A stretch of DNA of 64,000 nt from Paraspadella gotoi. Taxonomy: Eukaryota > Chaetognatha. The notes under the pieces were generated by a model that was not told the DNA's origin, did not search any database, and worked only from the letters and a program-made list of their open reading frames with translations. Shown here piece by piece: positions 44,650 through 56,616 of the stretch (within the stretch, counting starts at the first letter, position 1; every line of letters begins with the position of its first letter). The position numbers and the translations under genes are program-made. The stretch lies in contig CM119267.1 of assembly GCA_051294375.1 (NCBI GenBank), positions 19,962,251 through 20,026,250 of the forward strand, written 5' to 3'.

Positions 44650-45560
44650 TACTTGTGGCTTTAGGCACCTTGAGGGCCTTTAAAGCTACCTATTTCTCAT
44701 AGTATTTACAAATTGTAATTGACCTTTGAACAAAAGTGCATCTCCTAACTACAGTCAGTTGAACAAACTTCATGAAACCTCTCCAATTGACAATGAATAC
44801 AGATTCGCTCCTTTCCTAGTATTTCCCAACCCAGAAGTGTTCTATCGGAGAGATATATGTGTTTGAATACGATTCAAAAGAAATACAATCAATAATGTCA
44901 TCAAACAAATTATTACAACGAATTTATACGACGATAGCATTCTGTTAGAAAAGTCCGCGTACATATTCGACTGTAAGGGATCATGTCTGCTGCATCTAAT
45001 AACATCAGTAGGGGTATGGAGGGGTAAATTTTGAAAAGTTCTTATCCAAAAGTACTGAAGCTTGTCAAATTTTTCCCAATACATCTTGCAGCTGAAGCAA
45101 AACATGGTGATGAATACATAAATATGACGACAACAAGACTAGAGAATAAATTGGTAAACAAGACGGTAGTTATCATTTGGTACAAATCTAGACAGGCGAT
45201 TGATTGCTAAAAATTTTTTATCTTGCTTTAGTAAATAGATCATTTAAATGTTGAGTCCATGTTAATTTTTTATCTAAGTTACATCCTAAAAATTACACGT
45301 TGCAACACGTTTTACTACCAAAAAGAAATAGTTCTATAGCTTAATCATTATAAATATGAGTGCGAGTTAAAATAAACAGTTACCTTAGGTAAAAGTTCTA
45401 AAACACCTTTTTCCATCCTTCTAAACGATTTAAAGTTTTTTGGAGACAATTACAGCGCTAGCAGGATCCTTTGAGGAGCCCAGACGATGAAATCATCTGC
45501 ATATTGTGAGGCATTTTCCAAAATTCTGTGCTGTTCCATCGCTGGAGGTGTTGTAGACTT
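44650..45560 (-). pseudogene. Relic of a non-LTR (LINE) reverse transcriptase
   Basis: On the minus strand SQYADDFIVWAPQ (YADD catalytic box at 45503-45492) is followed in a shifted frame by FLGCNLDKKLTWTQHLNDLF and, further on, LHTPTDVIRC. This is the order expected after the palm of a LINE reverse transcriptase (active site, then the FLG-LD-LTW-H block). Several stops and frameshifts break it, so it is dead. Clade not determined; jockey/CR1-like is a guess. Confidence 0.6.
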
Positions 45561-46526
45561 GGTTTTGGATTTCTGTTTTGATTAGTGAAGATCATTCTAC
45601 ATGAAAGTAAGAATTTCTGGACTTAAGACATCTTTCTCAGTCTCTCTCAGTCCTCTCTGTCTCTATCTGTATGCGACTCTCTCTGTACGATCTCTTTCGT
45701 GCATCGTCGTTTTTTGAAAATTCTGATTATTTTTTTTTTCTAAAAAAAATAAAATATTTGATCAGGCGCTGCCTTCTGAAATCGTTTAAAAACGAGTTCA
45801 GGCTCTCTCTTTTGAACTAGATGAAATTGAAATTGAAAAAAATAGAAAGTTAATTGATGCTTAATCACACTCTAATAAAACAATTTTATTTTTATCTACT
45901 TTTTGCTTAATACAAAACTCCATATTTATTCCGAGATATTCGTGGATTTTTATTTTTTCCTTCTAAAAACTTTTATTATATTTATTATTCTCTCTATATT
46001 TCTCTCTCAATTAACTCCTCTGTCGCTTCCTCTCTCTCCCTCTCTTTCTCTCTCTCTTAATTAACATCGCATCAATGAATGATTATCATCCGATCAATGA
46101 AGTACCATCATCACACACATGCACATGATCTTACATTGCATCAATCATTGTTATCATCTCATCAATCCTTCGTTATCATCGCGATAAATACTCTGAGTTA
46201 TCCTCATCCGCTCCCTAATATTGCTTTATCATCCAAAGCCAGGCTCGATCCCTATTGCTTTTAAGATTTTTCGTAGATTTTTTTTTATTTTTTATTTTTT
46301 TTAATTTTCTTTATTTTTCTCAAATTTGATTTTTTTAGTATCAAAATCTGTGGTTAATCCAGATTTTTCTTATGCAATTGCGACGATCCTTATGCTTTTA
46401 AGATTTTTTATTATTTAATTTTATTTCCTTGTACTTAAAAATGAACCTTAAACTTAAAGTTAAAGTTAAAGTTAAAGTCAATAAAAACTGTATTATTTAA
46501 ATGATTAATACTCATTCTGTTAATAG
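45561..46526. other. AT-rich region, no supported gene
   Basis: Contains CT microsatellites, a degenerate ATCATC/CATCAATC-rich stretch (46060-46190) and an AAAGTT array (46455-46480). The 61-codon frame at 46079-46264 arises from this repeat. Confidence 0.55.
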
Positions 46527-46708
46527 GTCCTTCAACCATTAAAAACCAATTATTGCTTGCAAATGGATTGTGTATGGACGCCAATATCAATAAAAGATTT
46601 TCATTTCTTCGAATTCATGTGTCCATTATGCGCTTTTTTCCTTGCTGTAGCGGGCTTGATTTGGACTATTTTACACCGAGATGGGCATACCTTTCATATC
46701 TCATTTGA
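46527..46708 (+). other. Possible exon with a membrane helix
   Basis: 182 bases open from an AG acceptor (TTAATAG) to a GTGAGT donor in one frame: VLQPLKTNYCLQMDC, then the hydrophobic PLCAFFLAVAGLIWTIL and HRDGHTFHISF. The composition is less AT-rich than the surroundings. I do not recognise it and found no neighbouring exon. Confidence 0.35.
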
Positions 46709-47017
46709 GTGAGTTTTAAGTACATAATAAGTATTGAATTCCTCCTTGAGTACCTTGACTCAAAATATTTTTTATCTCGCCAGCCAGGCTAAAGCCCGAC
46801 TTGAGCGAGATGTAGGATCTCTTTGTGACTATCGTCGTCGTTGTCATCGTCGTCGTCACTTTTTTTTACCATTGGAAATTGTAAAAGTGTATTACCATAG
46901 GAAGCTAAAAATATAGATATAGATTCTAATCAGCAAGATCTTTTAGATTCACATGTTTTATATTGCTACACGTATATGCTTATGTTTTATTTACAAAACA
47001 ATTTATTTATAATTAAG

Positions 47018-47680
47018 CAGTCCCTGAGCTTCAGATCAGGCTGTAACACCGTGTTACAGGCGGGCTAAGCGCCCCGTCCTTGTTAACAGCTAGGCAACCA
47101 CCGGGCTAGAACCCCGGATCTTTGGGTTGGGAGGCGAATTACCTGCCTCCGGCACCAATGGCCACTGATGAACGGCTGGTGGATTTTAGTCCACCATACA
47201 TCCCCTCTTCCGTAGGGAGATTTCTGTTGCGTCTCTTAAAGATTTTAGTCCACCATACATCCCCTCTCCCGTAGGGAGAAGTCTGTTGCGTCTCTTAAGT
47301 GAATTGTTCTTGTAGGTAGAAAGTTCGTCACCAAGTTGAGGCATGTCGCCTGATGTGTTGTTGGCGGAAAGTGCATCACCAGGTTGAGGCATGTCGCCTG
47401 AAAGTGTTGTTGCTGTTGTGTTCCGAAGTCTGGCTCACCAATGAAGAGACAGTAATTATTGTTATGTGTTAATGACAGTACCGTTCAATATAAGCAGTCC
47501 CTGAGCTTCGAATCAGGCTGTAACACTGTGTTAGAGGCTGGTTAAGCACCCCGTCTCTCTTAACTGCTAGGCGATCACCGGGCGAGAACCCAAGACCTTT
47601 GGGTTGGGAGGTGAATGACTTGCCTCCGGCACCAATGGCCGCCGACGAACGGCGGGTGGATTTTAGTTCACCATAGGACC
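47018..47680 (-). mobile_element. Cluster of family B SINE-like elements
   Basis: A full copy at 47018-47206, a 3' piece at 47237-47275 and another copy at 47449-47680, all in the same orientation. The direct repeat GATTTTAGTCCACCATACAT (47178 and 47241) and the repeated GGCATGTCGCCTGA block suggest local tandem duplication. Confidence 0.65.
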
Positions 47681-48249
47681 TTATTTTAAAACGCTCTTCT
47701 TAGAACAGTTAAAGGGAATTTGTTATGAATAATATCAAGCCCGAAAATCCTTGTGTCACAAATCAAAATGCTGCTGCATCTGAAATCTGAAATCTTCATT
47801 TTTTCAGCTCTCAACAATAAAGCCCTTTATTACAGCCATACATATTAAACCTAAGGGTATTGGATCTTCATAAATGTCGAGAAATGAAGTCTATGTACTC
47901 TATAGTAAAATGCAGCTATGGTTTTTTGCCTCGCAGCAAAATATAAGGAAATATTTTTTTATCTGATGCTGCAGTAGATTGCATTATGCTATTAACTTGA
48001 TATTTTATACTACTACATTAATTATTGTTTTCACAAGCTTACAGAGATTGCAAACAGCCAGAGGGGCCACTACAGTATATAAATATATAGCCTTATGGTG
48101 GACTAAAATCCACCAACCATCCATCAGCGGCCATTGGTGGCAAGTCAGCTTCTTTATCTGCTGCAGCTTAAAGGCCATAGGATAGTAAAGATAAGACATC
48201 ACAGTAAAAATTTCTAAATTGAGTTCTTCATTTGCTCTCTTTAGAATTT

Positions 48250-48274
48250 NNNNNNNNNNNNNNNNNNNNNNNNN
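48250..48274. other. Assembly gap, exactly 25 N
   Basis: The left flank is AT-rich unique DNA after a family B fragment. Repeats to its right carry many small deletions relative to other copies. Confidence 0.95.
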
Positions 48275-48477
48275 GAGAAGAGATTATCGCACATCTTTAA
48301 CACCCTAGCAGGCCATAGAATGTAAGGTGTTTAACCAAAATGTGAAAAGCTTAATTTTACATTCTAGGAAATATGTTTGGGGGTAAAAAAATAAGAATTG
48401 CATAAACTTGGTGTTAAATTGGGTCAACACCTGAGACCTACTCCAGGATAAAACTAAAGGATGAAAAGATACTTTGA

Positions 48478-49105
48478 GTAGCCAAGCCGATGAAATTTAA
48501 AATGCTAATTAACAGCGTTAAAATAATCCATCATGACCATAGATTATGGTATTAAATATTTTTTTTTCAAATATGCTTTCTTCTGAGGGTACTAAGCCTA
48601 ATTACATATTAATTTACTATATAGAGCAAAAAAATTTTTTTTTTAATCTTAAAAAGTTTTTGATGATTCCTGATAGAGCATAAAAAAGTTAAACAGAAAT
48701 ATAATTACTGCTTTTAAAATTCTTACGTTTTCTAAGGTGAAAATATAAAAAAACTGATAAAATCATTAAAAGATGAAAATGATGATGATGATTGTTTTTA
48801 AGGTTTTTTCCTTTATTTTTGACACACTTATCCGTAAAAATATATTTAAACAAAGAATCATACTTTGTGTAGCAACTTTTTAATGAGCTATCTGAATCTT
48901 GGTCTTTAAAATTTAAAAAAATTAAAAAAAATTTTTGGCCTTTCCTATTTATAAATAAATATTTAAAAAAATTAATTCTAGGGTATAGAGGCCATATTAG
49001 AAATTTTTTGAAAGTATTCTTAAAAAAATGTCTAAATATCGTTTGAGCATGTACTCGCTCTAAATTTTTGCTCACACCCATTGAGTGCAGCTACCCCTAC
49101 TTTGA
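48478..49105 (+). repeat. Family A dispersed repeat, long copy
   Basis: Starts at AGCCGATGAAATTTAAAATG and ends at CACCCATTGAGTGCAGCTAC, parallel to 7084-7720 with many one-base indels. The open frame at 48689-49081 (-) is a by-product. Confidence 0.75.
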
Positions 49106-49186
49106 GAACATTGAATAAATACTATTTGAGTAGAGTGATGTTGAATATAAAATTTGATAAAATCATAATTTAGCATATAGAATATG

Positions 49187-49985
49187 AAAATAACAAGTTG
49201 AGGCAAAACAATATCGGATCTGCCCACGATCATATCGGTATTAACTATTAATTATTAATTAATTAATAGAATTCATGTTAATTAAATTATATTTTAAATA
49301 ATTATTTATTCAAGGTAATTGATTTAATTAATTATGCAATTAATTAATTAATTTGATCCAAAATGTTTGTTTTGATTATATTACTATAATTAATTAGATT
49401 AATTAATTACTAATTGATTTAATTAACTGATTAATTTATTGATTATATTAATACATCCTGCATATACATTTAAATAAAAGGAAAAAGAAGCTAATCAATT
49501 ACGTGAAACAGTTTTTCTTGTTTTTTTCCATTTAAATTCATTTCCATAAACAATTCCATCACAACTTGATTTTCCCCATTTAATCACACACATTTCTACC
49601 CACATACAAATTCAGTCAATTCGGCCCTTCCACTCATGGAGAATTGCTGTTCAAATAGTGAATATTATTTGTTTTTCTCACTTAAATCATTTCACTCGGG
49701 ACGATTCCATCGAAACTTCATATCCCAGCTCAATCACAACCATTCCAGTATCCACACACAAAATTATTCTAAATCCATCCATCCAACACGTAGTAATGGT
49801 TTTTTTGCTAAGGTGGGACGGGACAGAACAGGACGGACGGACGACACGACATCGATTTTTTTTGCATAATTATCATAATTCGTGTTCTGACTGATATAAG
49901 TATATGCCCGACAAAATTGAGGGGGCGGACCGACGGGACCGACAAGTTGAATTATAGAGTCGGGATCTGCTGAAAGCAATCCGAC
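49187..49985 (+). mobile_element. Helentron/pearl-like element, worn
   Basis: 5' end AACAAGTTGAGGCAAAACAA, then ATCGGATCTGCCCACGATCA at 49187-49232. TTAATTAA-rich DNA, core repeats (49500-49790), a GGACGGACGG array (about 49820-49845), then GGGGGCGGACCGACGGGACC and a damaged hairpin ending GCAATCCGACTAAAA (49960-49990) follow. Base losses in conserved blocks suggest sequencing error or decay. Confidence 0.65.
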
Positions 49986-50541
49986 TAAAAAAAAATAAGG
50001 AAAAAAGCAGGAAAAAAGTGGGAAAGAGAGAGATGGGTAAAATATGGTAGGGGGAGAGGAGATAAGAGTAGACAGGAAAAATAGTTTTTTTTTTTAAATT
50101 TAAAGATTTCATACCAAAAAATGAAAAAAAATCACATTTGAAAATTAACCGAATTTGAACCGTTAAAATAAATATAATTAACGGTTAGTTAAAATTATTT
50201 TTAACCGTTCATCACCGTTAACAGTTAACGGTTATCGGAACACTAGTTATTAAGAATAGGATAATAGTAGTCATTTAAAAATAACAAATATAACAATCGA
50301 ATAAGGACATAGCTATTTTAGTGTAGAACAGATCTGTAAAATTCGATTGGTGATGAACCTTTTTTTTGTATAATTTTATCTTTCTTTGCCAAAAATGTGA
50401 CAATTTTTAATGTATATAAAAATTGTCACATAAAAAGAAAGAACAATATAATTATGATAAATCAAATTAATTAAAATTTTTATAAACTTTTACATAAGGC
50501 TTTTGAAACATAAAAAGTAAAAAACTTATAAAATATTTTTG

Positions 50542-50788
50542 GTATAGTGGACTAAAAATCCACCAACCGTTTCAGTCACAGCGGCCATTGGTGCCGGAGG
50601 CAAGTCATTCGCCCTCCCAACCAAAAGGTCCGGGGTTCTAGCCCGGTGGATCGCCTAGCAGTTAAGAGGGACGGGGCGCGTTAACCGCCTGTAAACTACG
50701 GTGTTACAAGCCTGATCCGAAGCTCAGGGACTGCTTTATTTAACGGTTCTGTCACTAACACATAACAATAAATTACTGTCACTTCATT
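50542..50788 (+). mobile_element. Family B SINE-like element
   Basis: Runs from AGTGGACTAAAAATCCACCA to CTGTCACTTCA inside a foldback arm. Flanking TTGGT on both sides could be a target duplication. The copy at 63092-63330 sits at the mirror-image site in another arm. Confidence 0.7.
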
Positions 50789-51101
50789 GGTAAGTTTATT
50801 CTATTTTTTTTATTTTATAAAAAAGTTAGTTAAGCTATATTTATTTAATATATTAATGAATAAAAATATAGGTTAAAGTTAAAAAATAATAAGTATACAA
50901 ACAATTTATTGCTGATTTGCATTCCTTGCAAAAAGTTGAATATAACAGAACAATATAATTTTTACTCTAAAATTGAAGTTATTCAAATTGGTTCTAAAAT
51001 TCAGAAAAACTATAATTTTTAAGCTAAATTGTTGTTACTATGATATTGAGGCAAATGGTTTTTGTTTTACAACGAATTTTTTTTATTTTTCATAGAAAAC
51101 G

Positions 51102-51136
51102 GCCATGTTTCGGCTTTAGTTGCAAGCCTTCTTCAG
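51102..51136 (-). ncRNA. Hammerhead-like motif, variant 2, mutated
   Basis: On the minus strand: CTGAAGA (51136-51130), extra A, stem II GGCTT/AAGCC with loop, GAAA (51111-51108), then ACATGGC where intact copies have ACATGTC. The U needed before the cleavage site is changed to G, so this copy should be inactive. Confidence 0.5.
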
Positions 51137-52155
51137 TCGTTAAAAACAATTTTGTTGATTTGGACAGTTTTTTGTGTGAAAGACCAGGGGGGAGACGAGG
51201 ATAGAAGAGAGAGAGAGCAGAGAGCGACACGGGCAAAGTTTCCAAACACAGAGTTGAGAAGAATAGTGGTCAAGTGGGTGAGGACAGGTTAAAGCAATTG
51301 AGGACAAATAAGAGATTTTAGTTGTAGAAATATGAAATGAAATGGTCAAAAGTGAGAGAGATTGAGAGAGAGAGGAGAGAGGGACGACAGGGAGAGAAAA
51401 AATAATACATTTCAAATGTACAACAAATTAAAGTTTTAACCTAAATACACAGTTCTACTTCACCAATTCAACCATACCCACATCAAATAATTCTGACGTG
51501 GACGTATGAAATGAAATGTGACACAGTAGACACAATACTTTGTGTTAATAAAGTTAGAAATTAAGAGTTAAGAATAGAGCTCACAGTGAAGCCTCCCTGG
51601 CACCCGACAATACACCATGTTCGGTTCACATCGTCCTCTCAACCAATGAACGCCACATGACCCAGCCCAATCGCCGAGCCTCTGCATTTTGTCCAAACTA
51701 GGGGGCGGCCAGCTCATTTGAGCTCTATCTTAACTCTTAATTTCTAACTTTATTAACACTAAATGTAATTTCTAAACTTTCACATTTCCATTTCACACTC
51801 TCACTCAAATTATTTAATTTATTTAATCTGTTAATAACTGTTTATTTAGTTTAAAACCTTTATTGTGTTGTACATTTGAAATTAGTATGTATTATTTCTC
51901 TCTCCCTGTCTCCTCTACTCTCTTCTCTCTAATCTCTCACTCTGACCAATTTTCATTTCAATATTTCACAACTAAACTCTATTTGTCCTCATTCTTAACC
52001 CTGTTCTCACCTACTGAACCACTATTCTTTTCTCAACTCTGTGTTGGAACTTTGCCTGTCTCTCTCTCTCTCTCTCCCTCCTCCCTTCTTCTTCTCTCTT
52101 TCTACTTCTTTCACACAAAACACTGTCCAAAATTCACAAATTGTTTAACCGCTGA

Positions 52156-52194
52156 CAGAAGGCTTCGCAACTACACAGAAACATGTCCGTTTTT
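52156..52194 (+). ncRNA. Hammerhead-like motif, degraded (right arm of unit 1)
   Basis: CTGACAGAAGGCTTCGCAAC, then ACACAGAAACATGTC: extra bases in the core and a broken stem II. It is recognisable only by comparison with 62760-62794. Confidence 0.4.
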
Positions 52195-53424
52195 CTATGC
52201 AACTAAAAAATTCCGTTTTGCTAACACAAAAACCCCATTTCTCGCCTCACTAAAAATTAAAAAATTAAATAAAAAAATAGTTTTTTAATATTTTTTAACC
52301 AAACTTAATGAATAATATTATTAAATATGGAATATACTTTCTTATATTAACTTTTTGTAAGAAATTTAAATCCGGTTTTAAAATTTTAATTTTGTTACTT
52401 AAACTTATTTTTACTATTATTTATTAATAAATATTTCTAACAACAGTAAATAAACGTACCAAAATATTTATATGGGTCTTTATTTTTATATTATGTACGC
52501 TAAATTTAGCTTTTATAAAATTTTAATAATTTTGAGTTCTTATACTCTAGAATGTTTGTTCCATTTAAATAGTACCTTATATGCTGAAAAAATTGCCATT
52601 TCCGACAAAGAAGATGAAAACTATACAAAATAATGGTTATCAACATCGAATTCTACAGACTTGATTACAACTAAAATACTTATTAAATTATTTTATATTT
52701 TGGTTAATTTTTAATAATGCCCTAATACCTAGTATTCTAGGTCGGGAAAAGCCGTGCACAAAAGCCCGTTAATTAGAGCCATATATAAAAGGGTGCTGCA
52801 TGCAACAATTATAGCATACCCAAAACCAACAATATCCTTGCTGCTAGCTCTTTATATACTAAAGTAAGGGACCAACTCCGCAGATAATTTAAAATTTGGA
52901 CTATTAGCAAGTTTTTTTTTATTGTCTTGACTAAAATATTTAAGCAATCATTTTCCAAAAAAATCATATTATACATCTTGGATTAATACATTAAATGTTA
53001 CTCATCTTTTTTCGTATTTAAAAAATTTTTTTTTAGAATATTAAATTTTTTTATGGATTCTGTAGAGCATAAGTTAAACAAGAAATATAATTACAGCTTT
53101 TAAAAATTTCTATGTTTTCTAAGTGAAAATATAAAAAATGATAAAATCATTGAAAGATGATGATAATGATAATTTTTTACAGTTTTTCTTATTTTTAACT
53201 CACTTATCAATAAAATATTTAAAAAAGAATTATACTTGTGTGGACAACTAGTTTAAAATTTCAAAACTCTCAAAAAAAAATTTGGCCTTTCTTATCTATA
53301 AATTATATTAAAAAATTATTATTTGGGTATACATTGTGTTTGTTTTCCTTTCTGTTTCGTTTGTGATTTGATTAAGAACATAAGTTTGAAGAGAGATTTA
53401 CGAGTTTTTATTTCAATAGTGACG

Positions 53425-53458
53425 GAACTGTTTCGACTCACATACGAGTCTTCTTCAG
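53425..53458 (-). ncRNA. Hammerhead-like motif, variant 3
   Basis: On the minus strand: CTGAAGA (53458-53452), one extra A, stem II GACTC/GAGTC with loop GTATGT, GAAA, ACAGTT and C at 53425 as the expected cleavage position. Stem I can form TGGCG/CGTCA. Stem II differs from variants 1 and 2 at several positions yet still pairs fully. Stem III (ACAGTT) is not a palindrome here, so it may be weakened. Confidence 0.5.
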
Positions 53459-53889
53459 CGCCAATTCAATTTGTGAATTTAAGAGAATTTTGTGCCATAA
53501 GAAAGAGAGAGAGAGAGAGACCAGAGCAAAGTTTTCCAACAACAGAGTTTGAGAGAAGGATAGTGTTCAGTTTTTTATTAGGGACAGGTGAAGGTGAGGA
53601 CAGAGACCTAGTTTGTGAAAAAGAATTGAAATGGAGAAAAGAGAGAAGGATGGAGAAGAGAGAGATATGACAGTGCCTTCAAATATATTACATTATGACA
53701 AATGTACAACAATGTTAAATTTGTAAACTTTCTATAATGAATAATATCAACAATTAGCTACAGTAATAAATTAGTGAATGAAATAGAAGTTCAGAAATGT
53801 GAAATATTTTATTGTTTAGTGAGGGATACTAAGTAATTAGGAAAAGGGAAAATATTAAGTAATAACGAAAGAGTCTCAAAAAATAGCCG

Positions 53890-54550
53890 ATACACGACGG
53901 GCTAATACTGGCCATGTATTCAGAGAATCAGACTGTCTCGTGCTGTCCATGAACCCAAGCTGGTTTCAAGAGGTATTAGAGGGCAATCTTACATCAAAGC
54001 CCCGAGCCCTCTTTGAACCGTGATGGGAGGGAGCGATTCGATCTCCCTCCAATGCTATGATTGCATTATCAAAAAGCGTGGTGGAAGGCCCTGTCTACCC
54101 ACCCACGTCCGCACAATGATTTCCCGCCATCTCCACTCAAGGATAGCGGGAGACCCTTGCGCAGGCAAATGAGGCTAGAACGATACCTCTCTTTCAAACT
54201 GCAGCAAACTCATTCCTTCCTCTGTGGACTGAAGCACGCCCAAAGACGACGGCTGGCAGAGGAAAGGGGGGAGGCCCACCACTCCATGTCGCGAAAGTGC
54301 AAGAATGGACAGCGCCCACTCGCAAGGCAGGCAAAGAAGAGGGCAGTCGGCAGGCGTACGCAGGCCAGAGAGACATCCGAGTGGCTTTGGTTTCTTCCCG
54401 CAGGAAAGTCTTCCCAGCTCTGCAACTAGTAGGTCTCCACCAACCTGTCCTTCACTCAGCCAATGACACACAATGACCACCTTATCAATCTGAGCTTGTC
54501 CGATTTGTTCATAACAAGGGGGCCAGCTCATTTTGAGCTCTTTCTTATTA
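53890..54550. other. GC-richer centre of foldback unit 2
   Basis: About 660 bases with a composition unlike the AT-rich arms. A 122-codon frame lies at 54061-54429 (+), but it has no recognisable domain and the other strand is equally open. The final block GGGGGCCAGCTCATTTTGAG also occurs in the centres of units 1 and 4, so at least the edge belongs to the element. Possibly captured sequence. Confidence 0.4.
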
Positions 54551-54961
54551 CTTGAAATTTCCCTTTCCTAATTACTTAGCTATCCTCACTAACAATAAAT
54601 ATTTCACATTTCTGAACTTCTATTTCATTTCACGTAATTTATTACTGTAGCTAATTGTTGATATTACTTCATTATTAAGTTTAACCAAATTTTAACATTG
54701 TTGTACATTTCATAATGTAATATATTTTAAGGACAACTGTCCTCTCTCTCTCTCTCTGCTTGACTCTCTCTCTTCCATTTCAATTTCTTTTCACAACTAT
54801 CTCTGGGTCCTCATCCTCACCTGTCCACTAATAAAAAACTGACACTACATCCTTTCATCTCACAACTCTGTTGTTGGAAACTTTGCTCTGTCGCTCTCTC
54901 TCTCTCTCTCTTTCTTATGGCAGCAAAATTCTCATTCAAATTCACATATTGAATGCGCGAG

Positions 54962-54999
54962 AAGAAGACTCGTAATGTGAGTCGAACAGTGTCCGTTTC
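54962..54999 (+). ncRNA. Hammerhead-like motif, variant 3, degraded
   Basis: GAGAAGAAGACTCGTAATGT then GAGTCGAACAGTGTC: the right-arm partner of 53425-53458 with base changes in the core (CTGAAGA is now GAGAAGA; GAAA is now GAA). Probably inactive or sequencing error. Confidence 0.4.
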
Positions 55000-55613
55000 T
55001 ATGAAAATAAAAAAATCGGGTTGTTAATCTCTCTTCAAACTTTGTTATGGGTATAGACCATATAAAATTTTTTTTCCATTGAAAATATACTTAAAAATGT
55101 ATAAATTTTCGTTTGGGTCTGAACTCATTCTAAATTTTTGGGGTACCCCCCAACTTAAGGTCAAATCACAACGAAACAGAAAGGAAAAAAACACAATGTA
55201 TACCCAAATAATAATTTTTTAATCATAATTTATAGATAAGAAAGGCCCAATTTTTTTTTTGAGAGTTTTGAAATTTTAAACTAGTTGTCCACACAAAGTA
55301 TAATTCTTTTTTAAATATTTTTATGATAAGTGAGTTAAAAATAAGAAAAACTGTAAAAAATTATCATTATCATCATCTTTCAATGATTTTATCATTTTTT
55401 TATATTTTCACTTAGAAAACATAGAAATTTTTAAAAGCTGTAAATTATATTTCTTGTTTAACTTTTTATGCTCTATCAGAATCCATAAAAAATTTTAATA
55501 TTTCTAAAAAAAAATTTTTAAATACGAAAAAAGATGAGTAACATTTAATGTATTAATCAAGATGTATAATATGATTTTTTTGGAAAATGATTGCTTAAAT
55601 ATTTAGTCAAGAC

Positions 55614-55896
55614 NNNNNNNNNNNNNNNNNNNNNNNNNNNNNNNNNNNNNNNNNNNNNNNNNNNNNNNNNNNNNNNNNNNNNNNNNNNNNNNNNNNNNNN
55701 NNNNNNNNNNNNNNNNNNNNNNNNNNNNNNNNNNNNNNNNNNNNNNNNNNNNNNNNNNNNNNNNNNNNNNNNNNNNNNNNNNNNNNNNNNNNNNNNNNNN
55801 NNNNNNNNNNNNNNNNNNNNNNNNNNNNNNNNNNNNNNNNNNNNNNNNNNNNNNNNNNNNNNNNNNNNNNNNNNNNNNNNNNNNNNNNNNNNNNNN
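55614..55896. other. Assembly gap (283 N)
   Basis: Lies in inverted repeat sequence: the left flank is the inverse of about 52925-53030 and the right flank the inverse of about 52730-52775. The missing part probably matches the inverse of about 52775-52920. Confidence 0.9.
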
Positions 55897-56399
55897 GCTT
55901 TTGTGCACGGTTTCCCGACCTAGAATACTAGTTATTAGGGCATTTAAAAATAACAAAATATAAATAATTTAATAAGCTATTTTAGTGTAATCAAGTCTGT
56001 AGAATTCGATGTTGATAACCATATTTTTGTATAGTTTCATCTTCTTTGTCGGAAATGGCAATTTTTTCAGCATATAAGGTACTATTTAAATGGAACAAAC
56101 ATTCTAGAGTATAAGAAACTCAAATTATTAAAATTTTATAAAAGCTAAATTTAGCGTACATAATATAAAAATAAAGACCCATATAAATATTTTGGTACGT
56201 TTATTTACTGTTTGTTAGAAATATTTATTAATAAATAATAGTAAAAAATAAGTTAAAGTAACAAAATTAAAATTTTAAAACCGGATTTAAATTTCTTACA
56301 AAAAGTTAATATAAGAAAGTATATTCCATTTTAATAAATTATTTCATTAAGTTGGTTAAAAAATATTAAAAACTATTTTTTATTTAATTTTTTAATTTT

Positions 56400-56577
56400 T
56401 AGCTTGAGGCAAAATGGTTTTTGTTTTACAACGAATTTTTTGTATATTTTCGATAGAAAGAAACGACATGTGTTCGGCGCTTTAGTTAGGCAAGGCCTTG
56501 CCTTCAGGTTAACATTTGTGAATGGGTCTTGGACAGGTTTTTTTTGTGGTGAAAGAAGGGAGAAGAGCGAGAGAGAG

Positions 56578-56616
<39 letters not shown>

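Larger units (their letters stand above)
50270..52740. mobile_element. Compound foldback element, unit 1
   Basis: The outer arms are those of the simple foldback at 22562-23510 (TTTAAAAATAACAAATATAA at 50274; inverse at 52620-52720). A family B element is inserted at 50542-50788. The inner part, about 51010-52260, is itself an inverted repeat: TTGTTTTACAACGAATTTTT, a hammerhead-like motif, a GA array, GTACAAC, a centre at about 51590-51710, then the reverse order with a CT array. No credible protein-coding gene. Confidence 0.65.
53330..55180. mobile_element. Compound foldback element, unit 2
   Basis: The left arm 53330-53890 and right arm about 54560-55040 are inverse copies: TTTCCTTTCTGTTTCG, TGTGATTTGATTAAG, hammerhead-like motif, GA or CT array, AACTCTGTTGTTGG-type block and GTACAAC. 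The centre at 53890-54550 is GC-richer. Family A sequence flanks and partly interrupts the right end (55045-55150). Confidence 0.65.

Noticed and set aside
48689-49081. 130-codon minus-strand frame
   Set aside because: Lies wholly in a family A repeat that is not open in its other copies.
54061-54429. 122-codon frame in the centre of foldback unit 2
   Set aside because: The opposite strand is equally open, no domain is recognisable and it lies inside a repeat element.
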